Of a DNA stretch of 35,641 nucleotides, positions 9,601-21,600 are shown in pieces; position 1 is the stretch's first letter, and each line of letters opens with the position of its first letter. The stretch comes from Isoetes engelmannii. Lineage: Eukaryota; Streptophyta; Lycopodiopsida; Isoetales; Isoetaceae. The notes under the pieces were generated by a model. That model was not told the DNA's origin, did no database searches, and worked only from the letters and a program-made list of their open reading frames with translations. A program made the translations under genes and the position numbers. The stretch covers positions 1 to 35,641 of the forward strand of contig JAANSK020249273.1 in assembly GCA_011763485.2 (NCBI GenBank). The letters run 5' to 3'.

Positions 9601-12600
9601 GTCTTTTATAAGTGAGATAGACAATGCAACTAAGAAGCTTCGGGTAAAGCCAACAAAAGTTGAAGAGTTTGTAGAGATCGCTAGCTTTTTACAGGCAAGT
9701 TATTTTTCTTCTTCCAAAATCGGGCCCTGTCATGCAATCTGTGCTAGGTTACTAATAACTGTATATGAAACCTAATTGCACTGCAGTCTATGCAAGACAG
9801 GGCAGATGAGTTTGAAGAAAGATACAATACCATAAAAAACTATGTTCAGCTCATGGAGGAGTACAAGGTTCCCATTCCTGAGTTGGATTATGCATCTTAT
9901 CAAATGATGAACTCAGACTTCAATGCTTGCAAAGATGCAATGGTGTCTGTGGAGGAAGCAAAGCCTGAAAATATTAAAATTTTTAGTGCTGAACTTGAGA
10001 AACAGCTCGTCCAGCTAAAAGCTGATGTACAAGACATACATAAGGAAGCCCAAGACGAGATGATTCTCTCCGAAGGTGAGCACATGTGATTTTCTTTCTT
10101 TAAATGCCTAGAGTGGAATTTTGCCATTTGAAAGGGTTCAAATTTACTTCGGGAAGCATATTTGTATTTCCAATCCCTGACCTTTTTTACACCTTTAACA
10201 CCAACTAATCAATTTTTGTAAGTCATCTTATGATGTCAGTCCAAAGAGCTTGAATCTCGGGTTCAATAGGACCTGGACATCTGTTTTTGGGTGGACCGAC
10301 CTATTTTATTGACTATTATTGCATACGTTGATAGAGAATCTGTAGGTTCCTTTCTAAGAGCTAAAGACCCATACATACAATGCTTTAGACCTGCTAGGAG
10401 TATATCCTCCTCCTCCGCATTTAATATATAACTATAATAGACAAAAAAAAAAAGAAAACAAACCAAACTGGATAAGCTCAAAAGCTATTTACCTACTTGA
10501 AGACAAGTTCTAATTCCAGTGTTTGGTTCCTCCATTGGATTGGTGTGCTTGTGTCTCTTTTGTGGGTCTTTTTTCTCATTATCTTCCTCCTCTTGCTCAT
10601 GCAGTGAACAATGAAGTTGTCTGCGTGCATTGGACATTTTGGTCCGGATGCTCCTTCCTTTCTATGAATAAATAGGTCATAATAACTCCTGAGCTGGTAC
10701 AACATCGTTGGATCTCTAGAGAGGCAGTCATGTCTTCCTCTTATAATATGTAATATGCAAGGCAGCAGCAAAGACTGGATACAAAACGAGCATTTCCTTT
10801 CTCATGATTAATATGCTTAATCCGTCCATCTTCTAGTCTCGATCTCCAACTGGTGAGTAGACACATCAAATTTACCATTAGCAACCTCATTGCTTGGGAG
10901 ATAATAGCCAGATCTTATAGGAACTAGTCCAACTTGTTAGGATGTTAAATAAGAGTGATCCTATGTATTTCTATCTGCTAAGTTGCATTGATATTGACAG
11001 ATTCAGAGATGGACGAAGTTCTTATTTGTGTTAGGAAACTTGCTAATGATATCCAAAATCAGAAAACAAAATTCCAGCGCATTAACTATTATCAACGGAT
11101 ATTCCAGGTATGTACGTAACCTATAGAACCTTGATCTGCTTGATTGGGTTATAGTTTTGTACTCCCATGGGTTTTTAACAATTATGTGTTCAACTATATG
11201 CGCGATTGCCTGATTTATATATTTGATCCATGTTAGATAGATGAGACACGGTATGATGAACTACATGATGTTGTCGAGGAAGTTGAGCTGAAGCATGCCC
11301 TTTGGGCAGCCTTAGATGACCTAGCCATCAAAGCGACACAGTGGGCATCCGTACATTTTGAGAAGCTTGATATTGAAGAACTTGAAGAAGTTATCACAAG
11401 GCATCCTACTTTAACTAATGTTTCAGTCAGTTTTGAAAAATAAGAGATATTGCTAATATTTTGATGTATAATGTAGGTATGCAAAACTTGTAGTGAAGCT
11501 TGAGAGAGGCCTTTTGCCAAACAAAGTGGTTGCCAGATTGAGGAGGGTTGTGGATGAGTTCCGCCTGACATTGCCTGTGATTCAAAACTTACGCAACAGA
11601 GCATTAAAGGACAGACACTGGAAGAAAATGGAAGCTGAAATTGGCCAGAAGGTAAGCACAAGCTTTAGTGGCATATCTTACTTATGCTCCTGTAGTAGTT
11701 CCCAAAGTCATGTTTTCTATCACTTACACAGATTGCAGATCAAGAAACTAGTTTCTTTGATGGCTAGCTTGTCCTCATATAATATTGTTTTCTATGCCCA
11801 ACGTGATCATAGTTTTAATTGATAAGTTAACAATCTTTTGTTAACGAAAAGCTTTTCTAGATAACAATAGGGTTAGCAGACTTGTATATAAAGCATATTA
11901 TTGGATTGGGAAGGAATTTATAATATAGCAGCCATATAAGAGAAATCCTGAGGAGCTTCATTTTCTTCGATGGTTGATAGTTGGGGTATATGTGCAGTTA
12001 ATCAGAGATGCAACATTTACATTAGGACGCCTTTTAGACTTGAAAGTAATGGAGTATAAAGGCGCGATTGCAAATATATCAAATGAAGCAACTCAAGAGG
12101 CATCTTTAGAAGAGCTACTTCAGAAAGTTCAAAACAAGGTCTGTACTGGATTTCAAAAGTTTAACCTTGTTTAGTAGCTATTGGAAGTTCACTTGAAACT
12201 TGCTACTAAAATGGTCCACATGGAGACATTGGTTATAATAACTGCTAACCTTTGCCTAGCTGCTGTTGGCATGTGCAGTGGACAAGCATTGAGTTTGTGG
12301 TAAAGCCATACAAGGAGATGAAAGAAGTGTATGTTCTGGGTGGTGTAGATGATGTAGTTGTTGCATTAGAAGACTCCATGGTTACTATGAATACTGTTAC
12401 GTCCTCAAGGTATGCTAGTGATGGGCCAAATCTTTTTGGGTTTTGCTTCGCGATTATCCAGTTATGTATTTCAATGCTGGAAACAGATACGTAGCAGGAA
12501 TACGGAATGAAGTAGAGAAGCTTGAGAACCAATTGAAGAACTTCGGCCATGTCCTGGATGAATGGCTTGAATGCCAGAGGCAGTGGATGTATTTAGAAAG

Positions 12601-15600
12601 CATTTTCAGTGCACCTGATATTCAAAGACAACTTCCAAACGAAAACAAAGCATTTTTTGCAGTTGATAAACAGTTCAAAGAAATTATGAAGCGTACCCAT
12701 GACAGGTATGATCAATAGTTGCTCAATAAGAAGACATGTTTATGCCCTCTCGTGTTGTTTGGAATGTTTGTAAGAATGCCGCATGGGTTGGTGATGCTTC
12801 ACTTGTTAATCATGCCATTATTAGCACTTCAAAGAACATGGCATATGGTGTTTTGAAAGAAGGTATTTTTGGCTGTTTATCTTTCTGCTCCTTTAGGATG
12901 GGGGAAGACTTAAGTACATAAACAAGCAGGGAGGACACGCCTTTTCCTCAAATGTCTACTGTCCTTTGAAGGTTGGGTGGTAAAGTCTATGGCAATTCTG
13001 ATTTCCCAACCTTATGTTCAATACCATAGCCTGGTCATGTTCATTAGGATCAGAACGAGGATTATGCATATAACTTCGCCAACAATCAAATGCTTTAAAG
13101 AAAGTGGCAAATCCAGTAACTTATAAGGTCATATTCAAAGGCGTTGTAAGATTGGGCCAGTTTCTAGAATTCAAGAGCAATATGATGCAAGCCAAGGTAG
13201 GTACCTGCAAAATTTCGACGAACAAAGCAGCTAATCAATGACATGTCATGCATTTGCCAGAATAGCAAGTCATTGCTGACAACTGTCGGAATGTATATTG
13301 TTGAGCCTTGTCTTGAGAATGGAACATGCTAGTGGAATTTCATTTCATGAATGAAACCAATTTTCAAGTGCCTAAAACTAGAGCTAATTCAGCTTGTTTT
13401 GGACATTGTTGACTTTCTGTTTTCGCTGTATTGAAAATCTTGTCACTCAAGGCTCTCAACAAGTAGACAACCAAACAGATATTATAGATCACCTATGTAA
13501 TGTGCACAAGCCCATCCTGGATCCCTAGTCCTATTGTTGCATTATCATTCCATGCTGCAAATCGACCCTCAATTGTTATCACTTTAATGGGCTTGTTAAG
13601 TATAATGAGAGGTTCATGTTAATGAAATTTTCCTTGCTTTAGCCTCTTGCAAGGATCTCCTTTTAAAGTTTGGCCTGCATTGAGTTAGGTCCTCATCCGT
13701 GAAATCCTTCAGTAGTGGCCAAGTTTTCTCCTTTTCTTGACATCATTCAGGCTGCCCATCTCACTTTCAAAGCATTTTTTATTGCATTTTTTATTTCATG
13801 ATCAGGTATGTACGAAGCTCTTATCACGATGTCTGAGGGCATCAGACATTGTTAAATCTCAGGATAAAACAGTAGAAACAAACAAGAAACAAGAAGCAAG
13901 CTAATAGAAAGTGCAAGAGAGATAGACTAGAGTCAAATAGAGAAAACAAAGTACATGTACTTATAGCACAAAAGATGATCCTAACATCTAGCTATCTTAA
14001 TTAATTCTTAACTAAAATGCCACGTCGTTGATCCTTGGTGTGGCACAAAGATGGCTTACACGTGCATCTCCAGCATCCTCCCTTAAGTCATATTTGGATA
14101 GAAGAAAGAAATTTCAGTTTACTAATGTTACATCCTCCCTTCAATTGAACGTTTCTAGCTTCTAGTACATATGTTATTCCTGCTCCTCTTTATTCTTCTG
14201 AGAAAGCTTCTTGAAATTCAATTGCAACCAAATTTCGTTCAGAAGAAAGAGAGAGCCTGGGAATTTCAGTAGAAGGTGCTTCTTCAGTCTTGGAACATTC
14301 TTTGTACCAGTGGTCCTTGGCACCACATTTGGAGCAGGTGCGGTGGGAACAATCTTTGAGTGAGCCAATGCCCTGCCTTTCCAGAGCAGAAACAATCACC
14401 TCTTTAGATTCAAGATCTTTCCTTTGAACTCGATGGTAGAAGGGTTTTGAACTCGATGGTAGGAGGGACTGTCTTCCACTTTACTGCTTAGATGTTGCAC
14501 AGCAGTTTGATAACTTTACTGCTTTGATGTTGCAGTTTGATATCTTGCTGTATTAAAATGGAGGATAACTAATCTAACTTGATTGGCGTCTTCCTTACTC
14601 AATAGGAGTGACTGCATAATTATAGGTCGAGGGAAGCCCATGAAGTAAGGATAGGATAACGGATAACGTCCTTGTCTTCCATATTAACATCCATGTCATC
14701 GAAAGCCACTTTAGTCTGCATAATCTTGTCAAGGTAGTCATGCATGCCTTTGCAATCAGAAACCTTGGTATCATGGATCACATCCTTCAGATACAAAATC
14801 CTGGCATCATTGGCATTTTGAAACTGATTTCAGTTGATCCCATGCTACAGCAAAAGTCTTCAACCCTGCAACGTTCTGCTTCATTCTTAACTGTGAAACT
14901 TGGGTCTAAAGCATCATCAAGGCCATTGAACCCAACTGCTCCTTTAAAATAGTTTCATGCTACGTAATTGTCTCCTGTAAAGATAGAATTCGAATTATGA
15001 GGAATCTTCCGGGGCTCCATCTCCACCAAGGAATATGCAAACGAACGACTTCCACCAAGAAATAAAGAATGGAGGAGCCTCCTGTCTAAACTTAAGTGCC
15101 AAAAAAATACTTGCCCAAATAGATCTCTGAACCTATATTTGGCAAACGATTTTGTCTCCACGCAAACGATCTCCCAGCCAACGAACCTCAGACGTCACGA
15201 CTGGCCTCTTCCTCACAGATTTGGCTTCAGGTGCCAAAATACACTGAAGTCTGGCTTTAGTAGGAACTAGCCCAATCTTGGCCTCTGAATAGGCTGCTAT
15301 CAACTCCTACGCACTCCTGGTTTAGCTCTGATATTATGTTAAATCCTAGGATAAGACACTAGAAACAAGCAAGAAACAAGAAGCAAGCTAATAGAAAGCG
15401 CAAAAGAGATTGTCTAGCTTCAAGAAAGGAGAACCAAGTACATTTACTTATTATAGCACAAAAGATGATCCTAATGCCTAGCTATCTTAACTAACTCTTG
15501 ACTAGTATGCCACATCGTTGATCCTTGTTGTGGCACAAATATGGCTTACATGTGCATCTCCAACAGACATAACATTGAGGACCAGAGTTCCAATATTGCA

Positions 15601-18600
15601 TGCATTTTGGGCTCCTTTTGTCTTCACCGTTCGTTTAGCAATTTCTATGCATCTGGAAGCTTTTTGTTGCGAGTTTTGAAGTCTGTGTTCAAACTGTTTC
15701 AATTCTTCAGCAAATGCCATATTCATATTGCTGCAATTTTCATGTGGGCGGAACCAATTTCAGCCATCTGGTCAGCGATAGTGTGGCATTGGGTAAAGAA
15801 GAACCTGCATCTCAAAAATTATGCAGGCGCTTCCTGATCCATGCCAAACCTCCTCCTGAGATGTCTATGGTTGGCCTTTGCGGGGTTCTAGCAATTTGTC
15901 TTGTCAACGTAACTGACCGGATATTAATAACTCTGCTATGCATGTTATGCTTTGATTTGTCTTCTATCGGATAGGTACTGCAAGCTGTAATGAAGAGTTT
16001 ATTTATTTCATTGAGCTAGGATAATACTGCAATTGGCTAAACTAAGGGATGGTTTAACTATCTTGTTTGTAGGCCAAATGCACTCCAAGCAGGATCTGCG
16101 AGTGCTCTTCTGGAAACATTTCAAAAGAGCAATGAGACGCTTGAGCAAATTCAGAAGAACCTAGAGGATTACTTGGAAACAAAACGCATGGCATTTCCTC
16201 GATTCTATTTTCTGTCGAATGATGAACTTCTCGAGATTCTTGCACAAACAAGAAATGTACAAGCAGTGCAGCCTCATATGTCCAAGTGCTTTGGTAAGTT
16301 GTTAAGCCTATTCTTTACTATTTTGTTATTAGCCTAAATTGTTATAGCTGAAGCACTGTTGTACTTAGATGGAATAAGAATGCTTGATTTTGGGGAGGAT
16401 CCGAAAAGCATAGATATTTATGCAATGATCTCAAGCGAGGGAGAACGTATAAAGTTGGGTAAAAATCTCAAGGCACGAGGAAATGTGGAAAACTGGCTTA
16501 CTTCTGTGGAACAAAACATGGTCACGACTCTCCGTAGGTATGATCACACAATCTACATATTTCATTCAGTTGAGTTATGATATGAAGAGGAATGTTGATT
16601 TTTGGAACAATGTCGGTTGATTGTAGTATCTGAATATTGCTTTATGTTTAGGTCCTGTTTAATGTTCTCACAAATTGCAATTCCCCTCATCCAAGACTGA
16701 TAGGGAGGAAGAATATCGGCCTATTCATATATGCAACACATATAGATATACATAAGTGAAAACTGCAGCACATGTAACATGGGCTTGATCCCAAGAATAC
16801 TTGATTTCAAAATTTTGACAAATTGAAGAATTTGGGCCCATCTTAAGACCATCGCTTTACACACTTGTTAACACCTTGTTATAGCATGGAATTATTTGTA
16901 AATTTCTCGTACTTACCCTTCTGCTTGGGATTATGAGATCAAATGTTACATCAGATCATGTACATCTAGGGTGCATTTGTATAGATTAGAATGTGCATGA
17001 AAAATGAACTGAAACCTTGAAACCGTAAGAAACTTAAGAAATCTTTGTCTTTTGCCTAGTTGTAGGTGCGAAAAAGGAGGTTATGTGGGTCTTGCTTCCT
17101 CTCTTAAATGCTTTTTTCTTTGCTGCCCGCTTTATCTTTCTAGAGACGTTCATAGATACTCCACTAGGGAGACAACTACTTGCTTCAAGTAGAGTGTAGG
17201 AGTTCCATTTGTTGCTATTATGACCTCCAATGAAATGAAAGTAATTAACCTTTGGGAAGGCTCCTTTCCTTGCCCCATCTTCTCACCACTATGCTCTTGA
17301 TTATATTTCTTCAATGAGCAGTCATTTGATGAAGAAATAAAGCTCATCCTAAGGCCAATAGAGAGGACAGAGATAAGCCAATTCTCAGAGCAAATCCGTC
17401 AAATTTTTTCTTCAGTCTTGTAGATCCGTCCCAAATCCACACAGCGCAGCAAATTCAGAACTCTGCTTCTTGCATCCAATTGATCTTGCAAGGTATCTTG
17501 CCAACAAATTGACTCAAGTTTCACTCGTTCAAAGATTTCTTAGAACATATATACCAAGATTTCTGAAAACATCTGTCTCAAACTGACCAAGCCCTTGAGA
17601 GCTTAGCTTCCAAGTCAAAAAAACTCAATGTGGCTTTTGCAGATCAATGTGACTTTTGCAGATCACCATGGTTGGCTTGCACTAACATCCCCCTTCAGGA
17701 AGGCTCTGATATCTGGATGAATCAGCATCCTCTCTCACCTCTAATCTGACAGGCTCTGATACCATCTAGCCTGAGGGAATCTTGAAGGACGAAAGAAAGA
17801 AAAGACAGAAGTGTAAGCACCTCCTAGCTTCTAGTGAGTGAAGTATTTCCACAGCAGTCGCAGAATATGACTGTCATATACAATCTATGACACCATTGAT
17901 GACTCCAGGGCAGAAAATGAGACACACAAAACTAAACCTGCTTTTCCACTGCATGGTGCATTTTCGTAGTCGTAAAGTAGGACACCGCTAAAATACTAGT
18001 GGAAAACCATTGCAAAGTAAGACACTCCTTATTCTTAGTTATATCTTCAATAAGACTAGATGTCTTATTTTATATCAGGGGAAGTCCCCTGGTAAGACTC
18101 CATTTACATTAAAAGTAGTATCCAAACCTATCTGAACCTAAATAAGACATGTCTTATTTTCACAGTGGAAAAGTGCTTTTCGTTTAGGACAATGGGTGGC
18201 CAAACCTCATTTGTTAAATTGTGTTACTTTTAGAAATAAGGCTACAGTGAAAAAAGGGCGTAAGGCCAGATTTCACTCCGGTGGAAGATCAGAGGTGGAT
18301 AAACCTCGGAGCTCCACGGCAGCAAGGGACCCTGATTTACGCATTCAATTACAGTCCAAAAATTTCTGATGTGGCACCCAAAATCAGTGATTTTACTCCA
18401 GGGCAAGATCCCCCGGGATTTTCTGTATCTAGCTTCTAAAATCTGCCATATAAGAGACGGTTTACCTGCACCTAAAATGCACCGCCGGCCCTGTTTTGCC
18501 CAGTTAGAAGTTTGTCACTGTTCTTGGCCGTGAAAAATGGAGAAGCACCACATCATTTGCATAAAGAATGGTGGAGATGCATTTTTCAGCTAAAGAATGG

Positions 18601-21600
18601 ACACAAAGAGAGAGACTTCAATTACATTCATGAAAAGCAATCAATCATTTTCGAAGGCCTCCATGGCTGGCCCTCAAATCTTTAGCTGACAGAGGCAGGA
18701 AGGGATGTTGGTTCTAAAAAGAGAAGAGATACCCGGCATGACCTTGAGCAGGCATTTATAGCATAAACACGGATAAGTTTGAAAGAGCTCCCCATGAAAA
18801 TGCAGTTTTACAGGGACCATTTCCCCAATCTCACTGATGAGGGTATTTAGAAGATTCATTTGTCACGCAGAGACTTGCAGTTTAGAAAGCTATGCTCTTG
18901 CCGTGAAGTCCATAGCCTTATAAAGCTAATCCCCAATATCACTGATGAGGATATTATTTAATACCCAGGGTATTTTGAGATCCATTTGTCACACACAGAC
19001 TTGCAGTTTAGAAAACTATGCCCTTGGCGTGAAGCCCACAGCCTTCTAAAGCCTGTTACAGTGACCCTGTATTACAATCTAAACACGTTGTCAAAGTCGG
19101 TAGAAGGTAAAGAAAGTATATTAGTCTCATAAACAACATCCTTGTTAGATGTAAGTAAATAAGATATAGGTAAAATGAGCACCCTTAATAAGTAGAAGGT
19201 AACACTGGTTCTATGTCAAAAGATAGAACGGGTTCTTAGGTTGCATAGGTGGCTGCAATTGAACAGGAATGAAAAGCATGTTGTATTACAGTCTAAACAC
19301 ATTGTCATAGTGAGGACAAGGTAAAGAAAGATTGCTAGTCTCGTAAACAGCATTCTTACTAAGATGTACTCTCCTGGATGCAAAGACCTTACCATAGCAT
19401 TTCCGTCCCTCCATATCTAATTGAGAGCCTATGATTATACATTTCACTACCCTATCTTTCAACTTTGACTTCTTGCTGCTGTTTTCCTCTTGAACTAATA
19501 GCAATTGCTAGACACCTAAATGCATTGAGATGGGAAACATCAGGCTTAACACCATATAAAGGCACATTGAGATGGACCAATTATTAAATCCACCTACATA
19601 AGGTGTTTTATATAGAAGAAACATGCGACACCGTTGTATGCTGGCAAAATTAAGTGTGTCATACTCGTGACCATTTTCGGAGTTGTCCCGGAAAGATCAT
19701 AAAGAAAAGTATGAAAAGAAAGACCAAGTAAAGGAAGTAATTTTTTTTGACTTTGTGTTTAATTAAATCTACAGGTTGGCGAAGGCGGCATATGCCGATT
19801 ATGCAAAACGTGATAGGAAACAATGGGTTCTGAAACATGCAGCCCAACTAGTCATTATGATAAGTCAGGTGTATTGGCGTAATGATGTTGAAAGCTGTTT
19901 ATCAGCACAAGATGTAGAACTAGCATTGACAAATTGCAAAAATAAGTGCATCAAACAATTGGAAGATCTATCTGTTTTGGTTAGAGGAGAGCTTTTGCCT
20001 CTTGAGAGAAAAATATTGGTTGCACTTATAACTATTGATGTGCATGCCAGGGATATTGTAGAAGATATGGTGAGGTAAAAAAAGTTCTTTGTTAAGGGTC
20101 CTTTTTATGTTTTCTTTTTATGTCTTCTTTTTATTTTATTTGAGGGTTCATTCCTTCCATACATGTAAATCTGAAGTATTAAAAGCATATAAAAAAATAG
20201 TAATAGGAGCAAGCAATTATAAAACGTGTCAAAGCTTGGTCAAAGATCCAGTTGTATTTGTTTTTGTGAGATGGTTCAGCATCGCCTACTAGACTTTCAG
20301 TACTGCTCAATTTGTAGCTAGCTTGTTATGAAACCATTAGTGGGCAAGTATAAACTTCTGAAGTTTGAAAGAAAGAAAGATTATCTTAATGTCTACGAGA
20401 GACCACTTGGGTCTATGAGACCATTTTAAACAGCAATCATTTGCAGCTAGGGACACATTTGCTGCCTCCTAGAGATGTTACATAAACTAAAAAAAAAGAA
20501 AAATTAAAACAATAAAATCATGAAACTTTTGTCTTCTTGGCTACTGGCCCAAAGTACGAAGTGATGCCAGACTTGTCCTCTCTTTTTGAAAGGACTGCTT
20601 ATGTTTTTCCTTTACTCCCCGCTTTCTTCTCCTTGACACTTTCATGGTTACCCCTCGTGGGGTCGGATTAGAAGGTTCAGGAAGGGGACCAGACCAATTT
20701 ATTATTAGTATCACCTCCAATGAGAAAGAGGGTGATCTCCCTCTGTGTAGGGTCGTTTTCCTGTCCACCTCTCCCATCAGCCCGCTCCTTCAACAGATTT
20801 CTGATCCTCATATCTGATGAGTTTTGAGAGGGAAGTAGGTTCCCGAAACAGGCAATGGAACCTGCCCCGTATTTCATAATAGACCGGACATGTAAAGATG
20901 AAGTGTTCCTCAGACTCGACTACATTCAGCTGACATAATTTACAGATCCTCTTTGAGGCATACATGGGCATGAACAGATTCTATCATAAGGGAGAGAAGG
21001 ATGCTTTAAGGGATTCTGAAGTTTTTCTTTCCCTTTTATTTTTTTTTTCTCGTCACCTTGACTTAAGGAAATTTTGGGGTGATCAAGCTGATTTGGCTTA
21101 TGTCTGTCACCTTTACCAAGTTAAATATGCCAAGCCAACTTTGGAGTATGGAACTGTCCACTTGGCTTTGGAAAATTCATGCTGGGCAGATACCCTACAG
21201 ATATACCTCCAGGATACATTCAGAGGATACATTCAGGGACCTTTGGCGGGAAATGGAACGGCATAGATGAATGCTCTAAGGATATGATAAGTCTCAAATG
21301 ACGGCGAAGAAATGGCAGATTTTCCTTCTACTCTTTGACTTAATACTTTACCTTATCAAGTTTGCATTTCACGTATTAGGAGTAACTCTTGTCCTTTATA
21401 TTAAACAGTAACAAGATTTTTAAGGCGTTTGATTTTGGATGGCAAATGCAACTTCGATATTACTGGGATGACGCATTGGAAGACTGTATTGTACGGCAAA
21501 CTAATGCTCGTTTTCTATATGCTTATGAGTATTTGGGTGCTCAGTCACGTCTAGTGATTACGCCGTTGACTGATCGCTGCTATATGACTTTAACTGGAGC

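Larger units (their letters stand above)
7756..9601 (+). other. Long intron before exon 11 (1.85 kb) with LTR-element remains
   Basis: 7756-8700 holds nothing recognisable apart from AT-rich intronic sequence. From about 8730 on it contains Copia-type remains, listed separately. If the tentative exon is wrong, the intron is 2.5 kb (7125-9601). Confidence 0.6.
13850..15565 (-). mobile_element. Non-autonomous Copia-type LTR element (gag-only, TR-GAG-like) with exact target duplication
   Basis: Two similar LTRs (13850-14075 and 15337-15565), both TGTTAAAT...CA, bound a 1.26-kb interior. A degenerate primer site (GCTCTGATATTA) abuts the right LTR and a polypurine tract (complement of CATCCTCCCTT) abuts the left one, so the element reads on the minus strand. 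The only domain seen is a gag CCHC knuckle, [14 protein letters not shown] (about 14294-14336, minus). GACAT flanks both ends (13845-13849 and 15566-15570). No protease, integrase or RT is present. This is the architecture called TR-GAG in plants. The LTRs have clearly diverged, so the insertion is not recent; the gag frame looks broken. Confidence 0.88.
12706..16072 (+). other. Intron 18 (3.37 kb), host of a nested LTR insertion
   Basis: GTATGA to TTTGTAG, phase 2 on both sides. 12706-13800 holds nothing I recognise. 13850-15565 is a gag-only LTR element. Around it (about 13800-13849 and 15571-15870) is an unrecognised minus-strand coding-like fragment. Confidence 0.9.
16538..19774 (+). other. 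Intron 20 (3.24 kb) with LINE and Copia fragments
   Basis: GTATGA to TCTACAG, phase 2. It contains a diverged LINE tail piece (17090-17350), a Copia primer-site/LTR remnant (from 17753), a duplicated segment (18822-19049) and a Copia pol fragment (19079-19500). The rest is unassigned. Confidence 0.9.

Noticed and set aside
11401-11442. Extension of exon 14 past 11400
   Set aside because: The added residues do not fit the family, and exon 15 requires phase 2 directly after ITR.
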